Assembly (NCBI GenBank): GCA_046351595.1
Contig: JAXLYE010000005.1
Span: 248,001 to 312,000 of the forward strand
Length of the DNA stretch: 64,000 nucleotides
Source of the DNA: JAXLYE01 sp046351595
GTDB taxonomy: Bacteria > Myxococcota_A > Polyangia > Palsa-1104 > JAEUJZ01
Reading direction: 5' to 3'
A model generated the notes under the pieces. The model had not been told where the DNA came from, did no database searches, and worked only from the letters and a program-made list of their open reading frames with translations. Numbering within the stretch: position 1 is the first letter of the stretch; each line of letters starts with the position of its first letter. Both the position numbers and the translations under genes were made by a program. Positions 45,381-52,788 of the stretch are shown here, one piece after another.

Positions 45381-46709
45381 CTACGAGATCCCGTACTGCT
45401 TCAGCTTGTCGTAGAGCGTGCGCAGGCCGATCCCGAGCTGCTCGGCGGCCTGCTTGCGGTGGCCGTTGCTGCGCCGCAGCGCCTCTTGGATGGCCTGGCG
45501 CTCGAGCTGATCGAGCGTCGTCGCGGCGGGCGCCGAGGTCGCCGCCGGCCGCACGCCCACCGACGGGAAGAGGCTGGCGTCGATCAGCCCGTTTTCGGCG
45601 AGGATGGCGGCGCGCTCCAGGGCGTTGGCGAGCTCGCGCACGTTGCCCGGCCACTGCTGCGCGGTGATCCACTCCGCCGCGTCCGGGGTCAGGCGCAGGC
45701 CGGGCTTGCCGAGCTCTCCGCCGATGCGCAGGAGCAGCGCCTCGGCGATCGGCGGGATGTCCGAGCGGCGCTCGCGCAGCGGCGGCAGCTGGATCGGGAA
45801 CACGGCCAGGCGGTGAAACAGATCGCTGCGGAACAGGCCGGCCGCGACCTGCGCCTGCAGATCGCGGTTGGTCGCCGCGACCCAGCGCACGTCGACGGGG
45901 ACCGAGCCGGCGCCGCCCAGGCGCTCGATGCGCCGCTCCTGCAAAACGCGCAGGAGCTTGGCCTGCTGCTCGGGCTTGAGCTCGCCGACCTCGTCGAGGA
46001 AGAAGGTGCCGCCGTCCGCCAGCTCGATGCGGCCGCGGCGCCGCGCCTGCGCGCCGGTGAACGCGCCCTTCTCGTGTCCGAACAGCTCGCTCTCGAGCAG
46101 CGTGTCGCTGAGCGCCGCGCAGTTTACGGCGACGAACGGGCCCTGGCTGCGCGGGCTCAGCGTGTGGACCAGCCGCGCCGCGACCTCCTTGCCGGTGCCG
46201 CTCTCGCCGAGCAGGAGCACCGTGGCATCGGTCGGCGCGACCTTCTGCAGCGCGTGCACCACCGGCTGCATCGCCGGCGCGCCGTAGCTCAGCATCGGCG
46301 GCGGCGGGTCCGTGCGCTGCACGCGCTCGCGCAGCGCCCGCAGGCTCGAGCGCTCCAGCGCCCGCCCGACGAGCAGCCGCAGCGCCTCGGGGCTCGGCAG
46401 CGGCTTCTGCAGGAAGTCGAACGCGCCGAGCTTCATCGCCTCGACCGCGGACTGCACGGTGCCGAACGCGGTGAGCACGATCGCCTCCATGTCGGGCCAG
46501 CCGCTGCGCGCCTTCTGCAGGAGCTGCAGCCCGCCCTGACCCGGCATGCGCAGGTCGGTGATGAGCAGGTGGAAGCTCTGCGTCTGCAGGCACTTCAGCG
46601 CCTCCTCGCCGCTCGCGGCCTCGGTCACGTGGTGGTTCTGCGTCTCCAGCGACTCGGCGATGAAGCTGCGGACGCCTTCGTCATCGTCCACGACCAGGAT
46701 GCGCGCCAT
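45381..46709 (-). CDS. NtrC-type sigma-54-dependent response regulator
   Basis: A 442-residue regulator. The receiver has the phospho-acceptor Asp52 in LLITDLRMPG and the Lys in LQKPLP. The AAA+ domain has Walker A GESGTGKE (168-175), the sigma-54 contact loop GAFTGA (215-220), GGTFFLDEVGEL and DLFHRLAVF. A Fis-type helix-turn-helix (NGHRKQAAEQLGIGLRTLYDKL) ends it. It starts 26 bases after the sensor kinase gene. It should bind upstream palindromes and drive sigma-54 promoters. The TGCRGRWTCCGCA sites at 48.39 and 35.06 kb are the best candidates. Confidence 0.95.
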   Translation of the reverse strand: MARILVVDDDEGVRSFIAESLETQNHHVTEAASGEEALKCLQTQSFHLLITDLRMPGQGGLQLLQKARSGWPDMEAIVLTAFGTVQSAVEAMKLGAFDFLQKPLPSPEALRLLVGRALERSSLRALRERVQRTDPPPPMLSYGAPAMQPVVHALQKVAPTDATVLLLGESGTGKEVAARLVHTLSPRSQGPFVAVNCAALSDTLLESELFGHEKGAFTGAQARRRGRIELADGGTFFLDEVGELKPEQQAKLLRVLQERRIERLGGAGSVPVDVRWVAATNRDLQAQVAAGLFRSDLFHRLAVFPIQLPPLRERRSDIPPIAEALLLRIGGELGKPGLRLTPDAAEWITAQQWPGNVRELANALERAAILAENGLIDASLFPSVGVRPAATSAPAATTLDQLERQAIQEALRRSNGHRKQAAEQLGIGLRTLYDKLKQYGIS

Positions 46710-46735
46710 GTGCGTTGTCCTCTTGTGTCCTTGGG

Positions 46736-48181
46736 TCAGGAGTTGCGGCCCGCTGCGGGCAGGCGCACGGTGAACAGGGCGCCGCCCTCGGACGCGTTGC
46801 TGGCGCTGAGCGTGCCGCCGTGCAGCACCACCAGCCGCCGCGCGATCGGCAGCCCCAGCCCGGTGCCGCGCGCCCGCGTCGTATAGAACGGCTCGAAGAT
46901 CTTCTCGAGCTGCTGCGCCTGGATGCCCTTGCCGAAGTCGCGCACCGTGAAGACCAGGTCGCCCTTGTCGGTGCGCACGCCGGCCAGCACGCGCCCGCCG
47001 GGCGGCGAGGCCTCGACGGCGTTGCGCAGCAGGTTGCCCAGCACCTGGTGCATGCGCCCGGGATCGAGCTGCCAGCGCGCCGGCGCCTTGCCGCTCTCGT
47101 CCTCGGTGACCACGTCGATGCGCGCCTCGTCGATGGCGCTGGCGCACTGGCGCAGAAGCTCCGCCGGGTCGGTGTTCTGGCGCTCGATCACGGTGGTGCG
47201 GACGAACGACAGGAGGTCCTCGCTCAGCGCCTCGAGCCGCTCGGCCTCCGAGACCACGCGCCCGGCCTTGTCGCGCTGGCGCGAGCCCTCGGGCAGCTGC
47301 TCGACCAGGAGCTGCGCGTGGCCCTTGAGCGCGGCCAGCGGGTTGCGCAGCTCGTGCGCCAGCACCGCTGCCATCTCGCCGAGCGAGGCGAGCTGGCGCT
47401 GCCGCTCCTTCGATGCGTACGAGTGCTCCTCGCGCAGGCTCAGGTGCCAGAACAGGCCGGCGGCGATCAGCAGCACCAGCGTCGCCACCGCGCCCGAGAG
47501 CAGGGCCCGCGCCGCGCTGCGCCGCAGCTGCTGCGCCATCTGCGGCGCGAACTCGATGAGCATCGGGTGCAAGAGGTTCTGGCCGGCGTGCAGCTCGTGG
47601 CGCGGCGGCGAGCCGACGGCGTTGGGCGGCGGACCCGGGAACGGCGGCCCCGGCGTGGCGCCCGGCTCCGGCGACGACGGCCACGGCGCGCCCGGCGGCG
47701 GCGGCACCCCGTACGGCGTCGTCAGCAGGCCCGGCGGCGGCGCGCCCCCGGGCGCGGACGGCCCCATCACGATGCGCATGCGGTCGCCGATCGTCGACAG
47801 CTCGCTCGAGCCCTTCTGCGCCGCCAGCTCGCGCCAGGTCGCGGCCGGCGTCAGGCACGTGCCGACCACGCTCAGCGACTGCAGCTCGCGATCGAACAGG
47901 ACCAGGCAGCGCAGGCCGTGCGGCTCCTCCTCGGCCAGCACCGAGTCCAGCGCCGCCTTGAGCCCGGCCTCGTCGAGCTGCGTCGCCCGCTTGGTCGCGC
48001 GCTCGATCGCCTGCACGAACACCTCGCCCTGGCCCCAGGCCACGGTCTGCAGCGCGCCGCGCACCACGAAGTAGCTGGTCAGCGACGTCGCGCTGAGCGT
48101 CACCGCCAGGGCGCACAGCAGGCAGGCCGCGACCCAGCGGATCACGCGCAGGAAGCTCGGGTGCTCGGTCGGTCGGCTCAT
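46736..48181 (-). CDS. Sensor histidine kinase with Pro-rich periplasmic domain
   Basis: A 481-residue membrane kinase. TM1 is about residues 15-40 and TM2 about 224-247. The periplasmic loop contains two Cys (RCLVL, GTCLTP) and a Pro/Gly-rich stretch of 45 residues (142-187). The cytoplasmic part has the H-box LASLGEMAAVLAHELRNPL (phospho-His276), an N-box NLLRNAVEASPPGG, and G-boxes DFGKGI and GTGLGLPIARRL. This is the NtrB/ZraS-like class that pairs with sigma-54 activators, and its regulator follows directly. It faces the 48.6-kb operon across a 415-base gap with promoter signals. Confidence 0.93.
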   Translation of the reverse strand: MSRPTEHPSFLRVIRWVAACLLCALAVTLSATSLTSYFVVRGALQTVAWGQGEVFVQAIERATKRATQLDEAGLKAALDSVLAEEEPHGLRCLVLFDRELQSLSVVGTCLTPAATWRELAAQKGSSELSTIGDRMRIVMGPSAPGGAPPPGLLTTPYGVPPPPGAPWPSSPEPGATPGPPFPGPPPNAVGSPPRHELHAGQNLLHPMLIEFAPQMAQQLRRSAARALLSGAVATLVLLIAAGLFWHLSLREEHSYASKERQRQLASLGEMAAVLAHELRNPLAALKGHAQLLVEQLPEGSRQRDKAGRVVSEAERLEALSEDLLSFVRTTVIERQNTDPAELLRQCASAIDEARIDVVTEDESGKAPARWQLDPGRMHQVLGNLLRNAVEASPPGGRVLAGVRTDKGDLVFTVRDFGKGIQAQQLEKIFEPFYTTRARGTGLGLPIARRLVVLHGGTLSASNASEGGALFTVRLPAAGRNS

Positions 48182-48264
48182 GGCGGTTCCCTGATCCTCA
48201 CTCAATCCGGGGCGGCTGGATCCGGGCGCTGCGGCCCGCGGGTCTTTGGCCCTTGGCTCCCTAT

Positions 48265-48280
48265 TACAAAGCGGATGCCA
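48265..48280 (-). promoter_or_regulatory. Weak sigma-54-like promoter for the sensor kinase
   Basis: Read on the minus strand: TGGCAT, five bases, TTGTA. The -24 half is good, but the -12 GC reads GT. A start near 48254 would leave a leader of about 73 bases before ATG 48181. Confidence 0.35.
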
Positions 48281-48388
48281 GCCAGAAGCGAGGCCGACGC
48301 GCGGCCTTGCGCGAGCGGATCCGCGGCCTTGTGCGAGAGCGGGGCCTGCGGGCGCGTGTAGGTGCGGCGGCGTCGGGCATGCGCCGGC

Positions 48389-48425
48389 CTGCGGATTCCG
48401 CAGCCCCCGCGTGCAGATTCCGCAG
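48389..48425. promoter_or_regulatory. Two palindromic enhancer-like sites 22 bp apart
   Basis: CTGCGGATTCCGCAG (48389-48403) is a perfect palindrome. GTGCAGATTCCGCAG (48411-48425) differs at two bases. Their 22-base spacing, two helical turns, places them on one face. A shorter GCGGATCCGC palindrome lies at 48315-48324. They are 110-150 bases upstream of the sigma-54 promoter at 48535, the usual place for NtrC-type activator sites. The remainder of the 48182-48596 gap shows no gene. Confidence 0.6.
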
Positions 48426-48534
48426 CCGGCGGAGCGCGGCGCCGCGGCGGCAGAGCGTGATCCGCGCCACCTTATCTGGCCGCAGCCTCGAGCGTGTGGG
48501 CACCTGTCGGTCCGCGCGGTGCCCCTTTTGGGGC

Positions 48535-48550
48535 AGGCATAACCCTTGCT
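48535..48550 (+). promoter_or_regulatory. Sigma-54 -24/-12 promoter for the six-gene operon
   Basis: AGGCAT, five bases, TTGCT matches the sigma-54 consensus with only the first T changed to A. Transcription would begin near 48561, about 36 bases before the ATG at 48597. Confidence 0.6.
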
Positions 48551-48596
48551 CTTTCGTCGGCAGACCGCGACAAAAGAGAAGCAGGCCGAGCTCGTG

Positions 48597-49973
48597 ATGT
48601 ACACACCCCAACCCCAGCGCGCCGCGCGCCTCGTGCTGCTCGTGCAGGCCCTGGCCGCGCTCCCGGTCGCGGCCGAGGCGGCGCCGGTCGCCGCCGGCCC
48701 GAGCAGCGAGGCCGCGTCCGTGCTGCCCGACGGCGCGGACTACGAGTCGGCGCTGGCGCAGGCGCGTGCCGCGGTCAGCCCGCCCGAGATCGAGGCCGCG
48801 ATCCGCGCGCTCGCCGCGGTGCTGCCGCGCTTCCCGCAGGACGTCGAGGGCCCGCTGCAGCTCGGCTGGCTGGAGTTCCGCGCCGGCCGCTACACCGATG
48901 CGGCCGCGCACTACGGACAGGCCCTTGCGCGCAGCGCGCCCGGCGGCGACGCCGAGCTCGGGCTGGCGTGGTCGCTGCTCAAGCTCGGGCGCTGTGCCGA
49001 GGCGGCGCCGCACTTCCGCTCGGTCGCCGCGCGCCGGCCGCAGAGCAACGCCGCAGCCGGGCTGCAGCAGTGCGCGCATCCGTCGGCAATCGCCGCCGCG
49101 GACGCGACCCGCGCGCTGTGGCTGCAGCCGCAGCTGATGCAGAGCCTGTACGTGTACGAGCAGAACCCGGCGCTCAGCCGCGCGCTGGCGACGACGGCGC
49201 GGCTCGACGTGCTGTGGCGCGGCCGGTACTACGGCGCCGCGACCTACCGCTACTCGTACTTCGGCGCCGCACCGAGCAGCACGCGTGCCTTCAGCCAGCA
49301 CGACCTGTACCTCTCCGCCGGGCTGACGACGCGGCCGGCCGGCGTGACGCTGCACTACGCCTTCCTCGCCGACACCAGCGGCAGCACCACCAGCGGACCC
49401 TCGCACCACCTCGGCCTCGGCGCGCGCTACACCCGCTACGTCGACATCGTGCTGAACAACGCGGTCAGCTTCTATCCCGATGGTCCGCTCTGGCGCGGCG
49501 AGCTCGCGGTGCGCATCCCGATCGCGCGGGGCGTGAGCCTGCGCCCGGCCGGCGCGATGCAGTGGGCCGCGGCCCGGCCGTGGGAAACCGGCTCGCTGAC
49601 CGCGCTATACGATCACCGCCGCTTCAGCCTGTGGCTCGGCGGCAAGTACGGCGAGGAGCTGCGGCCCGCCTACTTCGACGTCGCGTACATCTACAACATC
49701 AAGGCGCGCATCCGCTACGGGCTGTGGGCCGGCGCCGCGGTGCGCCCGGGCGCGGGCTTCACGCTGTCGCTGAGCTACGCGCACGATCGCATGCTGACGG
49801 TCGACAGCACCTGGACCGCGACCGCGGCGACGCCGAGCCTGCCGGTGCAGATGCGGGACATGCAGATGCAGATGCCCGGCTCGATGCCCGGCTCGATGTC
49901 CGGCTCGACCTCGAATCCGGCGACGGAGTTCCTCTTCCACTCCCTGGTCCTCAGCATGGCGAAGGAGCTCTAG
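48597..49973 (+). CDS. TPR protein with predicted outer-membrane beta-barrel
   Basis: A 458-residue exported protein. A signal peptide (cleavage near VAAEAAP) is followed by two or three TPR-like helical pairs at about 55-160 (GPLQLGWLEFRAGRYTDAAAHY, LGLAWSLLKLGRCAEAAPHF). From about 170 on, alternating Tyr/Leu/Gly-rich strands (YYGAATYRYSYFG, LYLSAGLTT, HHLGLGARYTRYV) look like a 12- to 14-stranded barrel. A Met/Gly/Ser-rich loop (about 415-440) precedes the last strand. ATG 48597 is taken; GTG 48594 is possible. As the first gene of the operon it may form the outer-membrane port or anchor. Confidence 0.65.
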   Translation: MYTPQPQRAARLVLLVQALAALPVAAEAAPVAAGPSSEAASVLPDGADYESALAQARAAVSPPEIEAAIRALAAVLPRFPQDVEGPLQLGWLEFRAGRYTDAAAHYGQALARSAPGGDAELGLAWSLLKLGRCAEAAPHFRSVAARRPQSNAAAGLQQCAHPSAIAAADATRALWLQPQLMQSLYVYEQNPALSRALATTARLDVLWRGRYYGAATYRYSYFGAAPSSTRAFSQHDLYLSAGLTTRPAGVTLHYAFLADTSGSTTSGPSHHLGLGARYTRYVDIVLNNAVSFYPDGPLWRGELAVRIPIARGVSLRPAGAMQWAAARPWETGSLTALYDHRRFSLWLGGKYGEELRPAYFDVAYIYNIKARIRYGLWAGAAVRPGAGFTLSLSYAHDRMLTVDSTWTATAATPSLPVQMRDMQMQMPGSMPGSMSGSTSNPATEFLFHSLVLSMAKEL

Positions 49974-50033
49974 GCGACCGCTCGCGCCCCGCTGCACAGA
50001 ACCGCATCAAGGAACCCCTGCAAGGAACAGACG

Positions 50034-50348
50034 ATGAGCTACACGAGCCGCCTGCGCGATCTGGCAATCAGCGAGACGGGATTCCTCTTCGACCCGATGT
50101 CGGGTGCGACGTTCACCGTCAACCCGACGGGCGCCTGCATCCTGCGCGCGCTGCGTGACGGCTGCGGCCGCGGCGAGATCGTCGACCGCCTGCGCAGCAC
50201 GTTCGAGGTCGGCCGCGCCGATCTCGAGAGCGACCTGGGCGACTTCGTGCGGCTCCTGGTGCAGAGCGGGATCCTGCCGCACGACTTCACGCTGGATCCG
50301 CCGGGCTCGCCCGGAGCGTCGGCATCGAGCAAGAAAGAGGGTGCGTGA
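50034..50348 (+). CDS. PqqD-like peptide-binding protein
   Basis: A 104-residue protein. The segments ISETGFLFDPMSGATFTVNPTGACILRAL and EIVDRLRSTFEV with a terminal winged-helix pair match the PqqD fold, which in RiPP pathways grips a leader peptide (RRE). A Ser/Gly/Lys tail follows. It overlaps the ATP-grasp gene (TGATG), as expected if they work together. There is no obvious small precursor peptide in the adjacent 60-base gap. The name refers to fold only; PQQ synthesis is not implied. Confidence 0.75.
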   Translation: MSYTSRLRDLAISETGFLFDPMSGATFTVNPTGACILRALRDGCGRGEIVDRLRSTFEVGRADLESDLGDFVRLLVQSGILPHDFTLDPPGSPGASASSKKEGA

Positions 50349-51439
50349 TGGCGACGGGAGCTCGCCCTGTGCGGCCGCTGTGCATCGCGGTGACGGGCCT
50401 GAACGCGACCGACAACCCCGGCCCCGGCGTCGGCCTGATCCGCGCGCTGAAGCTGTCGGCGCGCCCGGGCGAGCGCTTCATCGGCCTGGCCTACGACGCG
50501 CTCGATCCCGGCCTCTACGCGCCGGACATCGTGCCCGACGTGTACATGCTGCCGTATCCGTCGCAGGGCATGCAGCCGTTCCTTGAGCGCCTGCGCTACA
50601 TTCAGGAGCACGCCGGCATCGACGTCATCATCCCGACGCTGGACGCCGAGCTGCCGGCCTTCATCGACGCCGCCGCCGAGCTGCGCGAGCTCGGCATCCG
50701 CACCTTTTTGCCGACGCGCGAGCAGCTCGATCTGCGCAGCAAGGTGAGCCTGGCCGCGCTCGGCCGCCGCGCCGGTCTGTCGGTGCCGCCGACCGCGGTG
50801 GTGACCAGCGCCGCCGAGCTGTCGCAGGTGCACCAGCGCGTCCCGTTCCCGCTGTTCGTCAAGGGCGTCTTCTACGGCGCCACGCTGGCCCACGGCGTCG
50901 ACGAGGCGGTGGTGGCCTTCCACAAGGTGGTGGCGCAGTGGGGCCTGCCGGTCATCGTCCAGACCCAGATCACCGGCGAGGAGCTCAACGTCGTCGCGGT
51001 CGGCGACGGCGCGGGCGGCCTGGTCGGCTGCGTCGCGATGAAGAAGATGCTGATCACGGACAAGGGCAAGGGCTGGGCCGGGGTCACGGTGCGCGATCCG
51101 GAGCTGTGCGCGATGACCGAGGCGTTCATGCGCAGCACGCGCTGGCGCGGCCCGTGTGAGCTCGAGCTGATCCGCGATCCGCGCGGCGCCTACTTCCTGA
51201 TCGAGATCAACCCGCGCTTCCCGGCCTGGGTCTACCTGAGCTCCGCGGCGGGCGTGCACCTCGCGCGCGCCGTCGTCGAGCTCGCGCTCGAGCAGCCGCT
51301 GACGCCGCTCGCGGACTATGCCGCCGGGAAGATGTTCGTGCGCATCTCGATCGACCAGCCGGCGAGCATCGAGGACTTCCAGCGTGTGGTGACGAGCGGC
51401 GAGATCGTCCGCAGCTCTCCCCCGTCCGCAGAGGTGTAA
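50348..51439 (+). CDS. ATP-grasp ligase-like protein
   Basis: A 363-residue ATP-grasp enzyme. An N-terminal Rossmann-like part (CIAVTGLNATDNPGPGVG) is followed by the pre-ATP domain (DVIIPTLDAELPAF) and the ATP-grasp core with FPLFVKGVFYGAT (ATP Lys), QTQITGEELNVV and FLIEINPRFPAWVYL (metal-binding Glu/Asn). It most resembles the carbamoyl-phosphate-synthase/peptide-ligase branch. It would join a carboxylate to an amine via an acyl phosphate. The upstream PqqD-like protein could present the substrate; the downstream PLP enzyme could supply or decarboxylate an amino acid. Substrates are unknown. Confidence 0.85.
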   Translation: MATGARPVRPLCIAVTGLNATDNPGPGVGLIRALKLSARPGERFIGLAYDALDPGLYAPDIVPDVYMLPYPSQGMQPFLERLRYIQEHAGIDVIIPTLDAELPAFIDAAAELRELGIRTFLPTREQLDLRSKVSLAALGRRAGLSVPPTAVVTSAAELSQVHQRVPFPLFVKGVFYGATLAHGVDEAVVAFHKVVAQWGLPVIVQTQITGEELNVVAVGDGAGGLVGCVAMKKMLITDKGKGWAGVTVRDPELCAMTEAFMRSTRWRGPCELELIRDPRGAYFLIEINPRFPAWVYLSSAAGVHLARAVVELALEQPLTPLADYAAGKMFVRISIDQPASIEDFQRVVTSGEIVRSSPPSAEV

Positions 51440-51441
51440 CC

Positions 51442-52788
51442 ATGTCCAAGCCGCTCTACGAACGCCCGAGCCTCGTGCGCCACCAGATGGGGCTGATGAA
51501 CAAGTTCGGCCGCGTGCAGGCGTCGCGGCCGCTGACCCACATCGACGGCGTCGCCGTCGCGGATCTGGTCGCGCAGCACGGCTCGCCGCTGTTCGTGTTC
51601 TCGCAGCGCCTCCTGATCCAGCGCTACCGCGAGCTGTACCAGGCCTTCGCGCGCCGCTACGCCAAGGTGCGCATCGCCTGGTCCTACAAGACCAACTACC
51701 TGGAGGCCATCTGCCGCGTCTTCCACCGCGAGGGCGCGTGGGCCGAGGTGGTCTCGCCCTTCGAGTTCGACAAGGCGGTGCAGAGCGGCATCTCGCCCGA
51801 CCGCATCCACTTCAACGGGCCGTACAAGCCCGACGACGCGCTCGAGGCCGCGGTGCGCGGGCGCGCGCTCATCCACCTCGACAACTTCGACGAGCTCTTG
51901 CGCCTGGAGCGCGTGGCCGAGCGCCTGGCGATGCGGCCACGCGTCGCCCTGCGCATCAACTTAGCCGTCGAGGGCCTGCAGCCCTGGAGCCGCTTCGGGC
52001 TGAACCTCGAGTCCGGCCAGGCGCGCGAGGCGGCGCTGCGCATCCTCGCCGGCGGCAAGCTCGAGCTCTGCGGCCTGCACTGCCACATCGGCACCTTCAT
52101 CCTCGAGCCCGCGGCCTACGGCACCGCCGCGACCAAGCTCGTGCAGTTTGCCAACCAGCTGCGCTCCGAGCTCGGCGTGCGCCTGTCGTTCCTCGACCTG
52201 GGCGGCGGCTTCGCCTCGCGCAATACGCTGGCCGCTCAGTACCTGCCGGGCGAGCAGGCCTCGCCCTCGTTCGAGCGCTACGCCGAGGCCATCTGCGACG
52301 CGCTCGGCGGCCTGGAGGGACCGCCGCACGAGCTGCCGACCCTGGTGCTCGAGACCGGGCGCGCGCTCGTCGATGACGCCGGCTACCTGATCTCGTCGGT
52401 CGCCGCCACCAAGCGCCTGCCCGACGGCCGCCGCGCCCTGGTCCTGGACGCCGGCGTGAACCTTTTGTTCACCGCGTTCTGGTACAAGCATGACGTGCTG
52501 CCGGCGCAGGAGTCGAGCGGCACCGCGGAGCCGACCGTCCTCTACGGCCCCCTGTGCATGAACATCGACGTGCTGCGCGACACCATCCAGTTCCCGCCGC
52601 TGTCCGTCGGTGAGCGCGTGGTCTTCCGCAACGTCGGCGCCTACAACGTGACGCAGTGGATGCAGTTCATCACCCTGCGCCCCGCGGTCGTGATGGTCGG
52701 CACCGATGGCCGCGTCGCGACCATCCGCCGCGCCGAGAAGGTCGAGGATCTGCGCTCGCTCGAGGAGGTCCCGGAATGGCTGCGCTGA
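51442..52788 (+). CDS. Fold-type III PLP decarboxylase (LysA/ODC-like)
   Basis: A 448-residue alanine-racemase-barrel decarboxylase. The PLP Lys83 lies in IAWSYKTNY. The phosphate-binding LDLGGGFASRN, the GLHCHIGTFI strand and the ETGRALVDDAGY motif place it with diaminopimelate/ornithine/arginine decarboxylases. The specificity loop, normally CESGD in LysA, reads CMNID: the catalytic Cys and the Asp are kept but the Glu is Met. So it is probably not the housekeeping diaminopimelate decarboxylase. It begins two bases after the ATP-grasp gene and overlaps the next gene by 13 bases. Confidence 0.85.
   Translation: MSKPLYERPSLVRHQMGLMNKFGRVQASRPLTHIDGVAVADLVAQHGSPLFVFSQRLLIQRYRELYQAFARRYAKVRIAWSYKTNYLEAICRVFHREGAWAEVVSPFEFDKAVQSGISPDRIHFNGPYKPDDALEAAVRGRALIHLDNFDELLRLERVAERLAMRPRVALRINLAVEGLQPWSRFGLNLESGQAREAALRILAGGKLELCGLHCHIGTFILEPAAYGTAATKLVQFANQLRSELGVRLSFLDLGGGFASRNTLAAQYLPGEQASPSFERYAEAICDALGGLEGPPHELPTLVLETGRALVDDAGYLISSVAATKRLPDGRRALVLDAGVNLLFTAFWYKHDVLPAQESSGTAEPTVLYGPLCMNIDVLRDTIQFPPLSVGERVVFRNVGAYNVTQWMQFITLRPAVVMVGTDGRVATIRRAEKVEDLRSLEEVPEWLR

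Noticed and set aside
50034..50348. PQQ biosynthesis
   Set aside because: Only the PqqD-like fold is present; no PqqA, C or E was found in the window.
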